A program made the position numbers and the translations under genes. Positions 51,563 through 61,730 of a DNA stretch of 64,000 nt are shown piece after piece (positions within the stretch are counted from its first letter, which is position 1; each line of letters begins with the position of its first letter). Where the stretch lies: positions 104,707-168,706 of the forward strand of contig CAUYUJ010019892.1 in the NCBI GenBank assembly GCA_963575745.1. The letters are read 5' to 3'. Under the pieces are notes generated by a model. That model saw nothing but the letters and a program-made list of their open reading frames with translations, had not been told where the DNA came from and searched no databases. The DNA is from Prorocentrum cordatum. Lineage: Eukaryota; Sar; Dinophyceae; Prorocentrales; Prorocentraceae.

Positions 51563-51669
51563 CATGGGTAGAACAGCGAGACGATGAAGCAGAAGTACTT
51601 CACGAGGTACCTGATGGGGGCGGAGGAGTTGAAGGAGATGTGCGCTCGCTTGCATCCGCTCCGCACGCC
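51563..51669 (-). CDS. Candidate exon with a membrane segment
   Basis: The frame reads GVRSGCKRAHISFNSSAPIR then YLVKYFCFIVSLFYPW, a likely membrane helix start. Nearly every codon ends in G or C, as expected for dinoflagellate coding sequence. That bias stops abruptly near CCATG|GTTGAT, a possible donor. A possible acceptor (GCTGGCTGCAG) precedes 51669. Joins to the neighbouring candidate exons could not be made with certainty. Confidence 0.35.
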
Positions 51670-51889
51670 CTGCAGCCAGCTGCCCGCGGCGCCAGCGGCG
51701 GCGCGCGCTCGGGCCACGTGCCCGCGAGCGTCGAGGGGCCACACATGCCATAGGCGGGCGGCCCGCGAACGGGGCCAGGCCAATGGCCGCCGTCATCGGG
51801 GGGGGGTTCTGCGGCGAGTGACCTCATCGGGACTCGGCGAGAGTCATCCCCAGGCCGTAGGGTCTAGAGCTTGAGCCAGAGTGGCCTTG

Positions 51890-52180
51890 GGAGTGGGGAG
51901 GACCCATGGTAAGGAATGGGGGGGGGGGCAGGAGGAGGATCAGGAGGAGGAGGGGTAAGGAGGCACGAAGGATGAGGAAGGGGAAGATGACCAGAAGTAG
52001 GCTTAGGACGAGGAAGGAGGTGGTCGAGGAGGAGGAGGAGGACGAGGACAAGGATGGAAAAGGAAGAACAAGATTGAGGATGAGGAGCAGGAATAGGAGG
52101 AGGAGGGTAAGGAAGGATAGGGAGTTGGAAGGAGATAGAAGGAGGAGGAGGAAGAGGACAAGGAGGAGAAAGGATAAGTA
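51890..52180. repeat. Purine-rich GGA/AGGA tract
   Basis: About 290 bp of nearly pure A and G on the plus strand. It lies between candidate exons and may be intronic. Confidence 0.8.
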
Positions 52181-52319
52181 ATGCCGTTGTGTTTTAGCTC
52201 CCAAATGCAATGCTGGCGACTTTTACAGTTTCGGCCTGCAGGGGGCCGCTCTCGAGCCCCAGGCCACGAGAAAGGGATACGGGACCGCAAACTGTCTCTG
52301 TGGAAGGGGCCGGGACTTC

Positions 52320-52530
52320 TAGGCCACGCGGACGGAAAAGCATATGTTCGGATGTATTGCGAAGGCCTTACGGCCGGTGCCGCCGACCCTGAATGGCGAC
52401 GACGACGACGACGACGAGCGCTCTTGGGGGCCTCTTGGGGGTAGTTTGTGGGCCTCTTGGGAAGCTCTCAGGGACCGCTTGGAAGCCTCGTGGGGGCCAC
52501 GCGGACGGAAAAGCAGATGTTCGGATTGTG
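52320..52530. repeat. Direct repeat 174 bp apart
   Basis: GGCCACGCGGACGGAAAAGC then (A)TATGTTCGGAT or AGATGTTCGGAT occurs at 52322-52353 and 52496-52527. CTTGGGGGCCTC-type words fill the space between. Confidence 0.7.
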
Positions 52531-52816
52531 TTTGAACAAGCACGGAGGAGTGGGAGGCGAAAGAACCAGTGCAAACCCAAGACCCACCAACGATGTTGCA
52601 GTAAACCTTCCTTCCAAGGTCTATTTTCGCAGGGCCTCACAAGGATGTGCTTTCACTGCGGGAAGTGCCCTGTTGGAAGACAACCATCCGAAAATCTGCA
52701 ACAATGCCAATGCACCACTTCTGGGACATCAACGCCGCGAATCAACGTTACTGTTGCGTGCTGACGATCCTGAATCGCGCCAGAGCACCATTCCTTAGCT
52801 GGCCTTTTCTCCTTAC

Positions 52817-53069
52817 CTCGAGCCCATCTCTGTTTCCGAGCCAGACTGGCGGCACCGCGGAGGGAATTCCGTAGGAATTCTAAGGCCAAATGGGCCACGC
52901 TCGTGGCCCATCCTACATTATATTCGCAAATCAGGGTAATTTGCGCGCCGATGAACCATATAAGGGCCCCCAACACGATTATGACGGGAATTTTCCAGTA
53001 ATTGTGCACACTGTAGAAGGCTATAGCCTTTCGTCTCGACATTATGCTGCATATTTCCCCAGCAAATGC
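52817..53069 (-). CDS. Candidate exon of a minus-strand membrane protein, canonical splice sites
   Basis: On the minus strand, the acceptor TGTTGTGATTTTGCAG precedes 53069 and the donor GTAAGG follows 52817. The 253-nt exon starts in phase 0 and reads AFAGEICSIMSRRKAIAFYS, VHNYWKIP, a strong membrane helix VIIVLGALIWFIGAQITLIC, then SVAHLALEFLRNSLRG. GC content is lower than in the neighbours. No family is recognised. Its downstream partners are probably the candidate exons near 51.1-51.7 kb. Confidence 0.45.
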
Positions 53070-53177
53070 CTGCAAAATCACAACAACATGCGACAAGGCG
53101 ACAACTGACAAGAACACCAACAGGCAAACCGCAAGCAAATAACAAGAACAAACATGAAAAACACAGCTAAAAAAACA

Positions 53178-53529
53178 GCACACACACATACATACATACA
53201 TACATACATACATACATACATACATACATACATACATACATACATACATACCTACCTACCTACCTACCTACATACATACATACATATATACATACATAAC
53301 ATACATAACATACATAACATACATAACATACATAACATACATAACATACATAACATACACAACATACATAACATACATAGCATACATAGCATACATAACA
53401 TACATAACATACATACATACATACATACATACATACATACATACATACATACATGCATACATACATACATGCATACATACATACACACATACATACATAC
53501 ATACATACCTACCTACCTACCTACCTACA

Positions 53530-53597
<68 letters not shown>

Positions 53598-53600
53598 GGG
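53178..53600. repeat. (CATA)n microsatellite with ACATAACATAC and (TA)n parts
   Basis: CATACATA tetranucleotides fill 53185-53280 and 53405-53560. An ACATAACATAC 10-mer-like array fills 53293-53405, and (TA)n closes the tract at 53560-53594. Tyr/Ile/His- and Cys/Met/Val-rich frames are artefacts. Confidence 0.95.
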
Positions 53601-53720
53601 GGAGCAGGCCCGGGCCCCGAAAAAAGGCGCCCCGACCCTCCATGGGGGTACCGGGGCTCATTTTCCATGTGTTTTTTTCAGGGTTTCCGCGTCCTGGGCT
53701 CTGGAGGCCGCAGGGGCTGC
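53575..53720 (+). repeat. (TA)n-linked dispersed module, copy 1
   Basis: After (TA)n come CCCGGGGGAGCAGGCC, CCATGGGGGTACCGGGGCTC, ATTTTCCATGTG and CAGGGTTTCCGCGTCCTGGG. The same order recurs at 54525-54680. Confidence 0.8.
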
Positions 53721-54440
53721 TGAAGCTCGAGACCGCCCAAGACGGCCCGCGAGCGCTCCAAGACGCGCATAGATAGCCTCAGGAATGGCCAGGAAGGCCC
53801 GAAGACGTTCCAAGAGAGCTCCATGAGGTCCCGAAGGCATCCCAAGAGGCCTCCGAAGAGAGCCCCGACAAGCCAAAATCGTTGATTTTTATTGCTTTTT
53901 GTTCGAGGTTTTTGGCCTTCTCGTTTTTTCTGGGTTCCGACGCTCCAAGACCGTCCACGAGTCTCCCAAAACCGCTCCAAGACGGCCGAAAAGGCCCCCA
54001 ATACCGCCCCAAGACGGCCCAAGAGACCCCCAAAATCGTCCCAAGACGGCCCAGGAGAGCCCCAAGATGGCCCAGGAGCCGCCCAAGACGGTTCCAGGAG
54101 AGCCCCGACAGGGCTTCAAGACTGCCTAAGCGAGCCCAGCGGTCCCCAAGAGGGCCCCGCGAGGCCCCAAGAGGCCCCAAAGAGGCCCCCAAGAGCCTCC
54201 CCGGAGGCCCCCAGAGGCCCCCAAGATGCCCAAAATGGCCCTGAGCGCGCCCCAAGACGCCTCCAGGAGAGCCCCACAGGCCTCCGAGAGGCCCCCAAGA
54301 GGCCCACTGGAGGCCCTCAGGAGGTCGTCCCCATCATGTTCCCGGAAGGCGGTCCGGGAACATGATTCCGCGCCTTGGAGGAGTATTCTGCGCTTTCCGA
54401 GGCGCCTTCCGAGGCGCCCTGGACGACGTACGTATGTTTC
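53721..54440. repeat. CCAAGACGGCCC / CCAAGAGGCCCC short-repeat field
   Basis: Words such as CCCAAGACGGCCCAAGAG and GAGGCCCCAAGAGGCCCC recur every 12-18 bp in a changing mix. The same field continues at 54700-55300 and 57760-58400. Confidence 0.8.
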
Positions 54441-54484
54441 TATAGATTGTCCATCTCCTGTGTACACAATCCTACATGTCTTAC

Positions 54485-54493
54485 GTATGTTTC

Positions 54494-54556
<63 letters not shown>

Positions 54557-54685
54557 GGGGGCGAGGCCGGGGGCCCCAGGACAGGTGCCTCCACCCCCCA
54601 TGGCGGGACCGGGGCTCATTTTCCCTGTGTTTTTACAGGGTTTCCGCGTCCTGGGCCTCGGAGGCCGCCGCCTCCGACCCCCCAT
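54485..54685 (+). repeat. (TA)n-linked dispersed module, copy 2
   Basis: (TA)n at 54495-54552 is followed by CCCTGGGGGCGAGGCC, CATGGCGGGACCGGGGCTCA, TTTTCCCTGTG and ACAGGGTTTCCGCGTCCTGG, as in copy 1. Confidence 0.8.
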
Positions 54686-54689
54686 GGGA

Positions 54690-55313
54690 GGACGGGGCGG
54701 CCGGGGAGGTCCAAAATAGTCCAGGAGGGCCTCCAGAGGCTCCCAAGACGGCCCAAGCGGGCCCCGAGTCGCCGAAAGACCGCTCCAGGACGCCCAAGAT
54801 AGGCCCAAGACGGCCCGAGAGGCCCCCAAGGCACTCCACGACGCTTCAAGACGCCTCTCCAGAGCGCTTCAAGAGGCCGAAATCGTCAATTTTACGAAGG
54901 TTTTCGAACGATTTGGCCTTCCAGCCTTTTCGGCTGTCCGACATTCCAAGACGGCTCAATAAGCCCTCAAGAGCGCCCCAAGACGGCCCAAGAGGGCCCC
55001 AAGACGGCCCCAGAGTCGCCCAAGACAGCCCAACAGAGCCCCAAGACGGCCCCAAGATGCGCCCAAGAGGGGGACCACGACTCCAAAATTCGACCCTCCC
55101 GCTTGAAGAGTGCCCCAGGAGGCCCCAAGGAGCCCCCAAAAGGCCCCAGGAGGCCCCCAAGAGGCACCCAGGAGGCCCAAACGAAGCCTAAAGAGGCCAC
55201 AAAACAGCCCCGAGGAGGCTCCACAACGGTCCCAAAACGGCTACCCAGAAGCTGCGAAACTGCCTTCACGACGTCCCCGACAGGCCAACCACGAGATCCA
55301 AACCAACACCCAT
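54690..55313. repeat. CCAAGACGGCCC short-repeat field, continued
   Basis: Same family as 53721-54440. It ends where the A-block of the higher-order repeat begins. Confidence 0.75.
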
Positions 55314-57770
55314 GAGGCCTCTGACCCACCACCCAGGGCACTGTGGCGAGAGCAGTGACAGCACTTGTGCACAGCATGTTCTGGCAGGAGCCTTCCGGAA
55401 CTCGCTGCAGGAGGAGGAGGAAGATCAGGAGGAGAGAGAGCTGGAGTGGGAGGAGGAGGAGGAGGAGGGGGACGAGGAGGAGGAAGAGGCCTCCAAGACA
55501 GCTCCAAGATAGCCGAAGAGGCTTCCAAGAGGGCCCTGGGCGGCCCACGAGGGCCCCAGGGCGGTGCCTGAGGCGCCCAAGAAGGCCCGAGAGGGCCCCA
55601 AGACAGCCCCAAGAGAGGCCCAAGAAGGGAAACACCTGCCCCACTCCTCGAGTGTGAACGCTGCTGTATCTTTCCGAAACCGTTGCCTGCTGCAGTTGCA
55701 GCTCTGTTCAATCACTCGATCTTGCTGCATGAGCGTTGCGCGACCGCGACGCACCATCTCCGTGCGAAGTAGTGTGCGTGCGCGGCCCGTCCATCCGTGC
55801 TCTGAGGCTGGACCTTGGCCTCGAGGCGGACAGGATCAAAATCATCACTTTTCTCCCTTTCCCTTCACTCCTCGAGTGTGAACGCTACTGCATCTCTCCG
55901 AAACCGTTGCCTGCTGCAGTTGCAGCTCTGTTCAATCACTCGATCTTGCTGCATGAGCGTTGCGCGACCGCGACGCACCATCTCCGTGCGAAGAAGTGTG
56001 CGTGCGCGGCTCATCCGTGCTCTGAGGCTGGACCTTGGCCTCGAGGCGGACAGGATCAAAATCATCACTTTTCTCCCTCTCCCTTCACCCTGCCCCCTCA
56101 AGTGTGAACGCTGCTGTATCTTTCAGAAACCGTTGCCTGCTGCAGTTGCAGCACTGTTCAATCATTCGATCTTGCTGCATGAGCGTTGCGCGACCGCGAC
56201 GCACCATCTCCGTGCGAAGTAGTGTGCGTGCGCGGCTCATCCGTGCTCTGAGGCTGGACCTTGGCCTCGAGGCGGACAGGATCAATATCAAAAAAACATA
56301 CATCATCTTCAAATCCTTCCCCGAGGGCCTCAAGACGGCCCGAGACAGCCCCCAAAGGCTCCACAGAAGATCACCGAAGCGCCTCCGCTGTCCCCCAGGA
56401 GGCTGCGATGAGGCGCCCGGAGGCCCCCAAGAGCGCCCGCAGACGCTCGCAGGCGGCCCAAGAGAGCCCACCGCAAAGCGCCCATGTGGCCCACGCCGAG
56501 AGCCCCCGCAGACCTGGGGTAGGCGCTGCCGGGCTGCCTGTGAGGGCCCAAGGTCAGGAGGGGCACGCACACACAGACAGAACTCATCGTCGACTCCGAG
56601 TCGACGATGAGGCCTCTGACCCACCACCCAGGGCACTGTGGCGGGAGCAGTGACAGCACTTGTGCACAGCATGTTCTGGCGGGAGCCTTCCAGAACACGC
56701 TGCAGGAGGAGGAGGAAGATCAGGAGGGGGGGGAGCTGGAGTGGGAGGAGGAGGAGGGGGACGAGGAGGAGGAAGAGGCCTCCAAGACAGCTCCAAGATA
56801 GCCGAAGAGGCTTCCAAGAGGGCCCTGGGCGGCCCACGAGGGCCCCAGGGCGGTGCCTGAGGCGCCCAAGAAGGCCCGAGAGGGCCCCAGGACAGCCCCA
56901 AGAGAGGCCCAAGAAGGGAAACACCTGCCCCCCTCCTCGAGTGTGAACGCTGCTGTATCTTTCCGAAACCGTTGCCTGCTGCAGTTGCAGCTCTGTTCAA
57001 TCACTCGATCTTGCTGCATGAGCGTTGCGCGACCGCGACGCACCATCTCCGTGCGAAGTAGTGTGCGTGCGCGGCCCGTCCATCCGTGCTCTGAGGCTGG
57101 ACCTTGGCCTCGAGGCGGACAGGATCAAAATCATAATTTTTCTCAGTCTTTCTTCACCCTGGCCCCTCCTCAAATGTGAACGCTGCTGTAGATATCAGAA
57201 ACTGTTGCCTGCTGCAGATGCAGCACTGCTCAATCATTCGATCTTGCTGCATGAGCGTTGCGCGACCGCGACGCACCATCTCCGTGCGAAGTAGTGTGCA
57301 TGCGCGGCCGGTCCATCCGTGCTCTGAGGCTGGACCTTGGCCTCGAGGCGGACAGGATCAAAATCATCACTTTTCTCCCTTTCCCTTCACTCCTCGAGTG
57401 CGAACGCTACTGCATCTCTCCGAAACCGTTGCCCTCTGCAGATGCAGCACTGCTCAATCATTCGATCTTGCTGCATGAGCGTTGCGCGACCGCGACGCAC
57501 CATCTCCGTGCGAAGAAGTGTGCGTGCGCGGCTCATCCGTGCTCTGAGGCTGGACCTTGGCCTCGAGGCGGACAGGATCAAAATCATCACTTTTCTCACT
57601 CTCCCTTCACCCTGCCTTCTCAAGTGTGAACGCTGCTGTATCTTTCAGAAACCGTTGCCTGCTGCAGTTGCAGCACTGTTCAATCATTCGATCTTGCTGC
57701 ATGAGCGTTGCGCGACCGCGACGCACCATCTCCGTGCGAAGTAGTGTGCGTGCGCGGCTCACGAGGGCCC
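55314..57770 (+). repeat. Higher-order tandem repeat: two A-blocks and seven B-blocks
   Basis: A-block: GAGGCCTCTGACCCACCACC at 55314 and again at 56609 (1295 bp apart), each running about 330 bp through a GGAGGA run to AAACACCTGCCCC. B-block: TGCATGAGCGTTGCGCGACC is found near 55731, 55955, 56181, 57020, 57253, 57477 and 57703, giving units of 224-233 bp. Order is A-B-B-B-X-A-B-B-B-B. The unit length is not a multiple of three and frames drift, so the repeated Arg/Ser/His-rich ORFs are not genes. Confidence 0.9.
56584..56610. repeat. Perfect 27-nt palindrome at the duplication junction
   Basis: TCATCGTCGACTC, one C, then GAGTCGACGATGA: two 13-base arms that are exact reverse complements. 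It lies immediately before the second A-block and is absent before the first. Confidence 0.9.
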
Positions 57771-58640
57771 CAAGGCGGTGCCTGAGGCGCCCAAGAAGGC
57801 CCGAGAGGGCCCCAAAACGGCCCCAAGAGAGGCCCAAGAAGGGAAACACGAACTGAGAATCCGAGCTTTCTACCCCGAGAGGTTCTCGGGAAGTCCCAAG
57901 AGGCCCCCAATCGGATCCAAGAGGCCCCCAAGAAGCTCCCAAGAGGGCCGACGAGGTTCCAAGAGATCTCCCAAGGTGGCCCAAAGAGGCACAATTCATT
58001 GTTTTACGATTGGGCTTTGACGGGTTTTAATCGTTTCGGCCTTTTGGCATCCTGATGCTCCAAGACGGCCCAAGAGGCTTCCAATACCGCTCCAATATAC
58101 AGGAAGAGGCCTCCAAGAGGGCCCCAAGACGGCCCTCGAGGGCCCCAAGACGGTGCTTGAGGCGCCCAAGACGGCCCGAGAGGGCCCCAAGAGCCCCAAG
58201 AGAGGCCCAAGAAGGGGAACGCGACCCAACAGCAGAGCGTTCCCCCCGAAAGGCCCACAGGAGGCCGCAAGAGGACCCCAAAAGCTTCCCGAGGGCCCAA
58301 AAGGCTTCTTGGAGACGTCCAAGAGGTTTTTTTAAATAGCCCAAGAGTGCCCTCAATGCGTCAAAACTGCTTCCAGGAGGCCCGCGGGAGGCTTCCGGAT
58401 TGCCTCAATCTGGCCGCAGGTGGCCTCAACTCGGGCCTCCACGCAGCCAAGACGGCCAATGACGGCTTCAGATTGTAGAGCCGATGCCCCCAAGGGACTC
58501 TCAGACGCCCCCCCAAGAGGCACCCAAGAGGTGCCTCCAACAGCCAGTTGACGAAGCATGCGGAACACCCCAGAAGCTCCTCAGATGCCGTCGCGCGCCT
58601 TTGCTTGATAGCGTTGTCCAAGATCGTCCAGCGGCCTGGG
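57771..58640. repeat. CCAAGACGGCCC short-repeat field, third part
   Basis: The array resumes directly at the truncated last B-block (GCTCACGAGGGCCCCAAGGC) and fades out near 58400. The rest to 58640 is unassigned. Confidence 0.65.
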
Positions 58641-58681
58641 CTAGAACCAGAGCGCGCGCGAAGCGCGCGCGATGGTTCTAG
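58641..58681. repeat. Strong GC-rich hairpin
   Basis: CTAGAACCA and TGGTTCTAG enclose alternating GCGCGCGC arms with a loop of about two bases. The whole 41 bases could form a cruciform. A (TA)n tract follows at once. Confidence 0.8.
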
Positions 58682-58696
58682 TGTGTATATATATAT

Positions 58697-58743
<47 letters not shown>

Positions 58744-58857
58744 CATGATATGAGCACAAATACACACACATCTATATATATATGTATGTTTATATATATA
58801 TGTGTGTGTATATAAATATATATGTATATATACACATATATATATATATATAACTGC
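58682..58857. repeat. (TA)n / (ATACAC)n microsatellite
   Basis: TATATA runs mixed with ACACACATC and TGTGTGTATA words. Confidence 0.95.
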
Positions 58858-59269
58858 AGGCAAATTTCACGCAAAAAAAAGCAATGGCGCACATATGCAT
58901 ACATTATAGCACAAACGTCTCATCATAATGAATGTCGTTGTGCAGCGGCTCGTGACACACGTTCCCCTCGAACCACGCCCCGCCTCGCCTCCTACATCTC
59001 CTTATCCTCCTTAGGTTGCCTTGAGTCTTGGAGGTTCGTGGTTAGGTTGGGGTTGGGAGCTCGGGCTATCGGCTGTGGGATTGGGGTTGCTGGAACCTGG
59101 TTGGTGCAGACGCTTGGGTTATCATGGGGACCCGGTCCGAACTCCCGACTTTCTGGGCCTGGTAGAGTTTTGGTGTTTTTCAATCGTCGGATTTCGAAAA
59201 CCGATAGCAAAGCTCTCAACCCCCCCGCCGCGGCCCATCTATCTCAGTCGCTCGCCTGGGCTCAAGCTC
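58858..59269. other. Upstream region of the candidate gene
   Basis: No repeat is recognised. GGGCTCAAGCTC just before the ATG shares only its last eight bases (GGCTCAAG) with the dinoflagellate spliced leader, too little to claim a relic. Confidence 0.3.
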
Positions 59270-59454
59270 ATGGAAGGGTTGGCTGACCTCGCGTTTTTGG
59301 GGGAAGCCTCGGGGGAGGAGGATGAGGCGGATGTGCCAGGCCCCCCCGCCGCCCTGGGCGGCCTGGCGCCGCCCGCGCAGCCTGGTTCCGAGCGAGGCCG
59401 GCTGCCCCGCGCAGTGCTGGCCCACGCCAGGACATTCGGGCAGCAAGAGGAAAA
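59270..59454 (+). CDS. Candidate gene of unknown function, exon 1
   Basis: ATG at 59270 opens MEGLADLAFLGEASGEEDEA followed by a Pro/Ala/Gly-rich stretch and RAVLAHARTFGQQEE. The frame runs into a GT at 59455 in phase 2. The next proposed exon supplies the missing base to complete a Lys codon and continues in frame. Confidence 0.45.
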
Positions 59455-59986
59455 GTAGGATGATGATGATGATGAGGAGGAGGAGGAGGAGGAGGAGGAG
59501 GAGGAGGAGGAGGAGGAGGAGGAGGAGGAGGGAGAGGACGAGAAGGAGCAGGAGGAGGAAGAAGAGGGAGTGGAGCAGGAGAGCGAGGAAGAGCAGGAGG
59601 AGGATTGGGATGAGAGGGATGAGAAGCGAGGAGTGGGAGAAGGAGGAGGAGGAGAAGGAGGAAGGAAACGAGGAGAGAATTCGGAAAGCCTCGGAGGAAC
59701 CTTGAACCCATCGAGTCAACCGCCCCAGGGCCAGCCAGGGTCTGGGGATTGCCTCCTTCTCCGGCCCCTGCCCCCCTTCCTGATCCTGGCCCAGCCTGGC
59801 CCGCATTTGCCTTCAACTGCGGCTGCTGCTCCGCCTCCTCCTCCTCTGCCTCCTCTTCCTCCTCCTCTTCCTCCTCCTCATCCTTCCTCCTTCTCCTCCT
59901 CCTCCTCCTTCTCCTCTCCCCCCTCCCTTTCCTCCCCCTCCGCCTCCTCCTCGTCCTCCTCTGTTGCTTTGCCTGCCGGTTGACAG
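59455..59986 (+). other. Intron 1, filled by complementary microsatellites
   Basis: GT...CAG boundaries. (GGA)n at 59475-59535 and a TCC/CCT-rich tract at 59830-59960 could pair across the intron. The acceptor is TTTGCCTGCCGGTTGACAG. Confidence 0.4.
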
Positions 59987-60119
59987 GAGGAGGGCTGCCG
60001 CCGCGGCAGACGTTGTCTCGGCCGCGGCCGAGGAGGAACGCCGCGTCCAGGCGCTGTTGAGCGCCGCGTTCGGCGTGGGCCAGGACGCGGTGGCGAAGCA
60101 TGCTCTGGCCATCGACACG
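59987..60119 (+). CDS. Candidate gene, exon 2
   Basis: Reads RRAAAAADVVSAAAEEERRV then QALLSAAFGVGQDAVAKHAL and AIDT. It is Ala-rich and helical. It ends in phase 0 before GTGGGG at 60120. Confidence 0.45.
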
Positions 60120-60319
60120 GTGGGGAAGGGGTGCTTGCAACATCTTGTATTGCTAATATTGCTGCATTGTCACATTGTTGTTGTCGCTGATGTTTCGTGA
60201 TCTTTACGTGTCCATGGCCCCTTTCATTTCATGTTGGCGTGCCAAGTGGGCCATGCCACATGCTGTGTCCTCCCGACTTGCATTCTCGCTTTCTCGTTGT
60301 CTGCTTGTGGCAAGGGCAG

Positions 60320-60914
60320 GTGTGCAATATGGTTTCGGACTGTCAGCCTCGTATGTCCGGCCGGGCTGCTCAACGTCAGGCTAACGGGTTGCGAAGGGAA
60401 TCGCTTAAAGAAATCGTAGTGTTGAGTGTATGGCGATACTTGCAAGCACGATCGGCAGTCCTTGCATCAAGCCTGACATTGCCCCTGTTGCGCGCTTCGG
60501 CGCGGGTCAAATGGGGCGAGACCCAGCAAGAAGTCCAAGTGCAAGTCCCACCGTCTTTGCCTGAGAAGCCCCGTCCCCACAACATTCAGAATAGTGCGAG
60601 CATCATGGTGTCGCATGCGTGGATCAAGAACAATGTCTTGGCGAATGCACAGCCGTGGTCGGTGCCGCTGCCTCTATTGACCTGGCTTACGGATGAAACT
60701 ATTTTTTGACCTGGCTTACGGATGAAACTATTTTTTCCGGTTCGCAGCAGCTATCAATATTCTTCGACCGCCAACTACTCTCGGTGCCGTCGAATTCCAG
60801 ATGGCTCATTTTTGTGATGGTCGCGGACGACGCTGGCGCCAATCTTCGCGTTGTGTCCATGGTCAGACATCTCTTGGAGCAGACCGGTCGGCTGGTCATC
60901 GCATTCCACATGCG
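60320..60914 (+). CDS. Candidate gene, exon 3, interrupted by a 29-bp tandem duplication
   Basis: It starts after GGCAAGGGCAG in phase 0: VCNMVSDCQPRMSGRAAQRQ, then SLKEIVVLSVWRYLQARSAV, VKWGETQQEVQVQVP and IMVSHAWIKNNVLANAQPW. At 60679-60707 and 60708-60736 the same 29 bases stand twice in a row. The first copy runs into a TGA (60707-60709). After the second copy the reading resumes in another frame with SGSQQLSIFFDRQLLS, WLIFVMVADDAGANLRVVSM and HLLEQTGRLVIAFHMR. Without one copy the exon would be a single open frame. It ends in phase 2 at a GT at 60915. No family is recognised. Confidence 0.5.
60708..60736 (+). repeat. 29-bp tandem duplication
   Basis: GACCTGGCTTACGGATGAAA plus CTATTTTTT is repeated exactly, next to its twin at 60679-60707. 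29 is not a multiple of three, so it shifts the frame. Confidence 0.95.
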
Positions 60915-61067
60915 GTGGGGGGCGGAGAGGAGTAGAGAGAGGTAGGATGTAGAGGGAGGCCCCCAGGAATGGCGTGGAGTCGGAGCCAGAGGGAGGAGGG
61001 AGGAGGAGGAGGAGGAGGAGGAGGAGGAGAGGAAGGATCAGTAGTAGCAAGGCGCTAGGGAGGGGAG

Positions 61068-61289
61068 GTGCATGGCACATCTGGCGCACCGGTGTGCGAC
61101 GCCGATGCTGACGTATCTGAAGTTGTGCGGCCCGATGTTCCGGGCTGCCCATATTATGGTGCTCGCGACATATTGGATGACGTTGATCCGCAAGTTGCGT
61201 AAGTATGTTGAGTGCAAGCTGACAGTCTTGCACCATGGGAGTCCTCATCCAGAGCACAGTCGGATGGCCCGCCAGATTCTTCACATGAC
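61068..61289 (+). CDS. Candidate gene, exon 4
   Basis: It follows a GGA-rich intron and an AG at 61066-61067. The phase fits exon 3 (CG + G makes Arg). It reads CMAHLAHRCATPMLTYLKLC, GPMFRAAHIMVLATYWMTLI, RKLRKYVECKLTVLHHG and SRMARQILHM. The frame ends in phase 2 before GTGTGC at 61290; alternatively it runs on to a TAG at 61309. Confidence 0.45.
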
Positions 61290-61730
61290 GTGTGCGCCTA
61301 AGCTGCTGTAGGCCATAGTTTAATCAATGTAATTCGTTTGCGAATTGTTGATTCGCCTGATGTTTCGCTTCAGCTCCGGCCTGCCAGTGGAAACAGCTGA
61401 GAGGGCGTAGCAAATCAATCGGGCCAGTTGCTTTGCCTCCTCCTCCTCCACCTTCCCAACCTCCTCCGCCGCTTCCTCCCCCTCCCCCTACTCCTCCTCC
61501 CCCCCCTCTCCTCCTCCTTCTCTCCTTGGTCGAAGCTCGGGGGCGGTCTCTGTGAGAGGTGGCAGGTGGCCTGGCCTCCAATTGCGGGGATCTGGAGATC
61601 AACGCCAATGCGTCGAAGATTGGCATCTCCTGTTCCTTATAACCTTTTCCAGGAAAAGGTTAAGGGAAAGGAAATACCAATCATTCCGTTCTTCCCCCCC
61701 CCCCCCCCCCGCCTTGTCTTATCGACTGAG
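61290..61730 (+). other. Probable intron 4
   Basis: It ends with a (C)18-rich pyrimidine tract and CTTGTCTTATCGACTGAG, a strong 3' splice-site context. TCC/CCT units lie at 61437-61530. A further small exon inside it cannot be excluded. Confidence 0.4.

Noticed and set aside
55731-55800. tRNA or other Pol III gene inside the B-unit
   Set aside because: No cloverleaf or GGTTCGA-type B box could be found.
55648-57760. Repeated Arg/Ser/His-rich ORFs of about 75 codons per B-unit
   Set aside because: The unit is 224-233 bp, so the frame drifts from unit to unit; this is satellite DNA.
59240-59270. Relic of the dinoflagellate spliced leader before the ATG at 59270
   Set aside because: Only the last eight bases (GGCTCAAG) match well; the rest of the 22-base leader is not recognisable.
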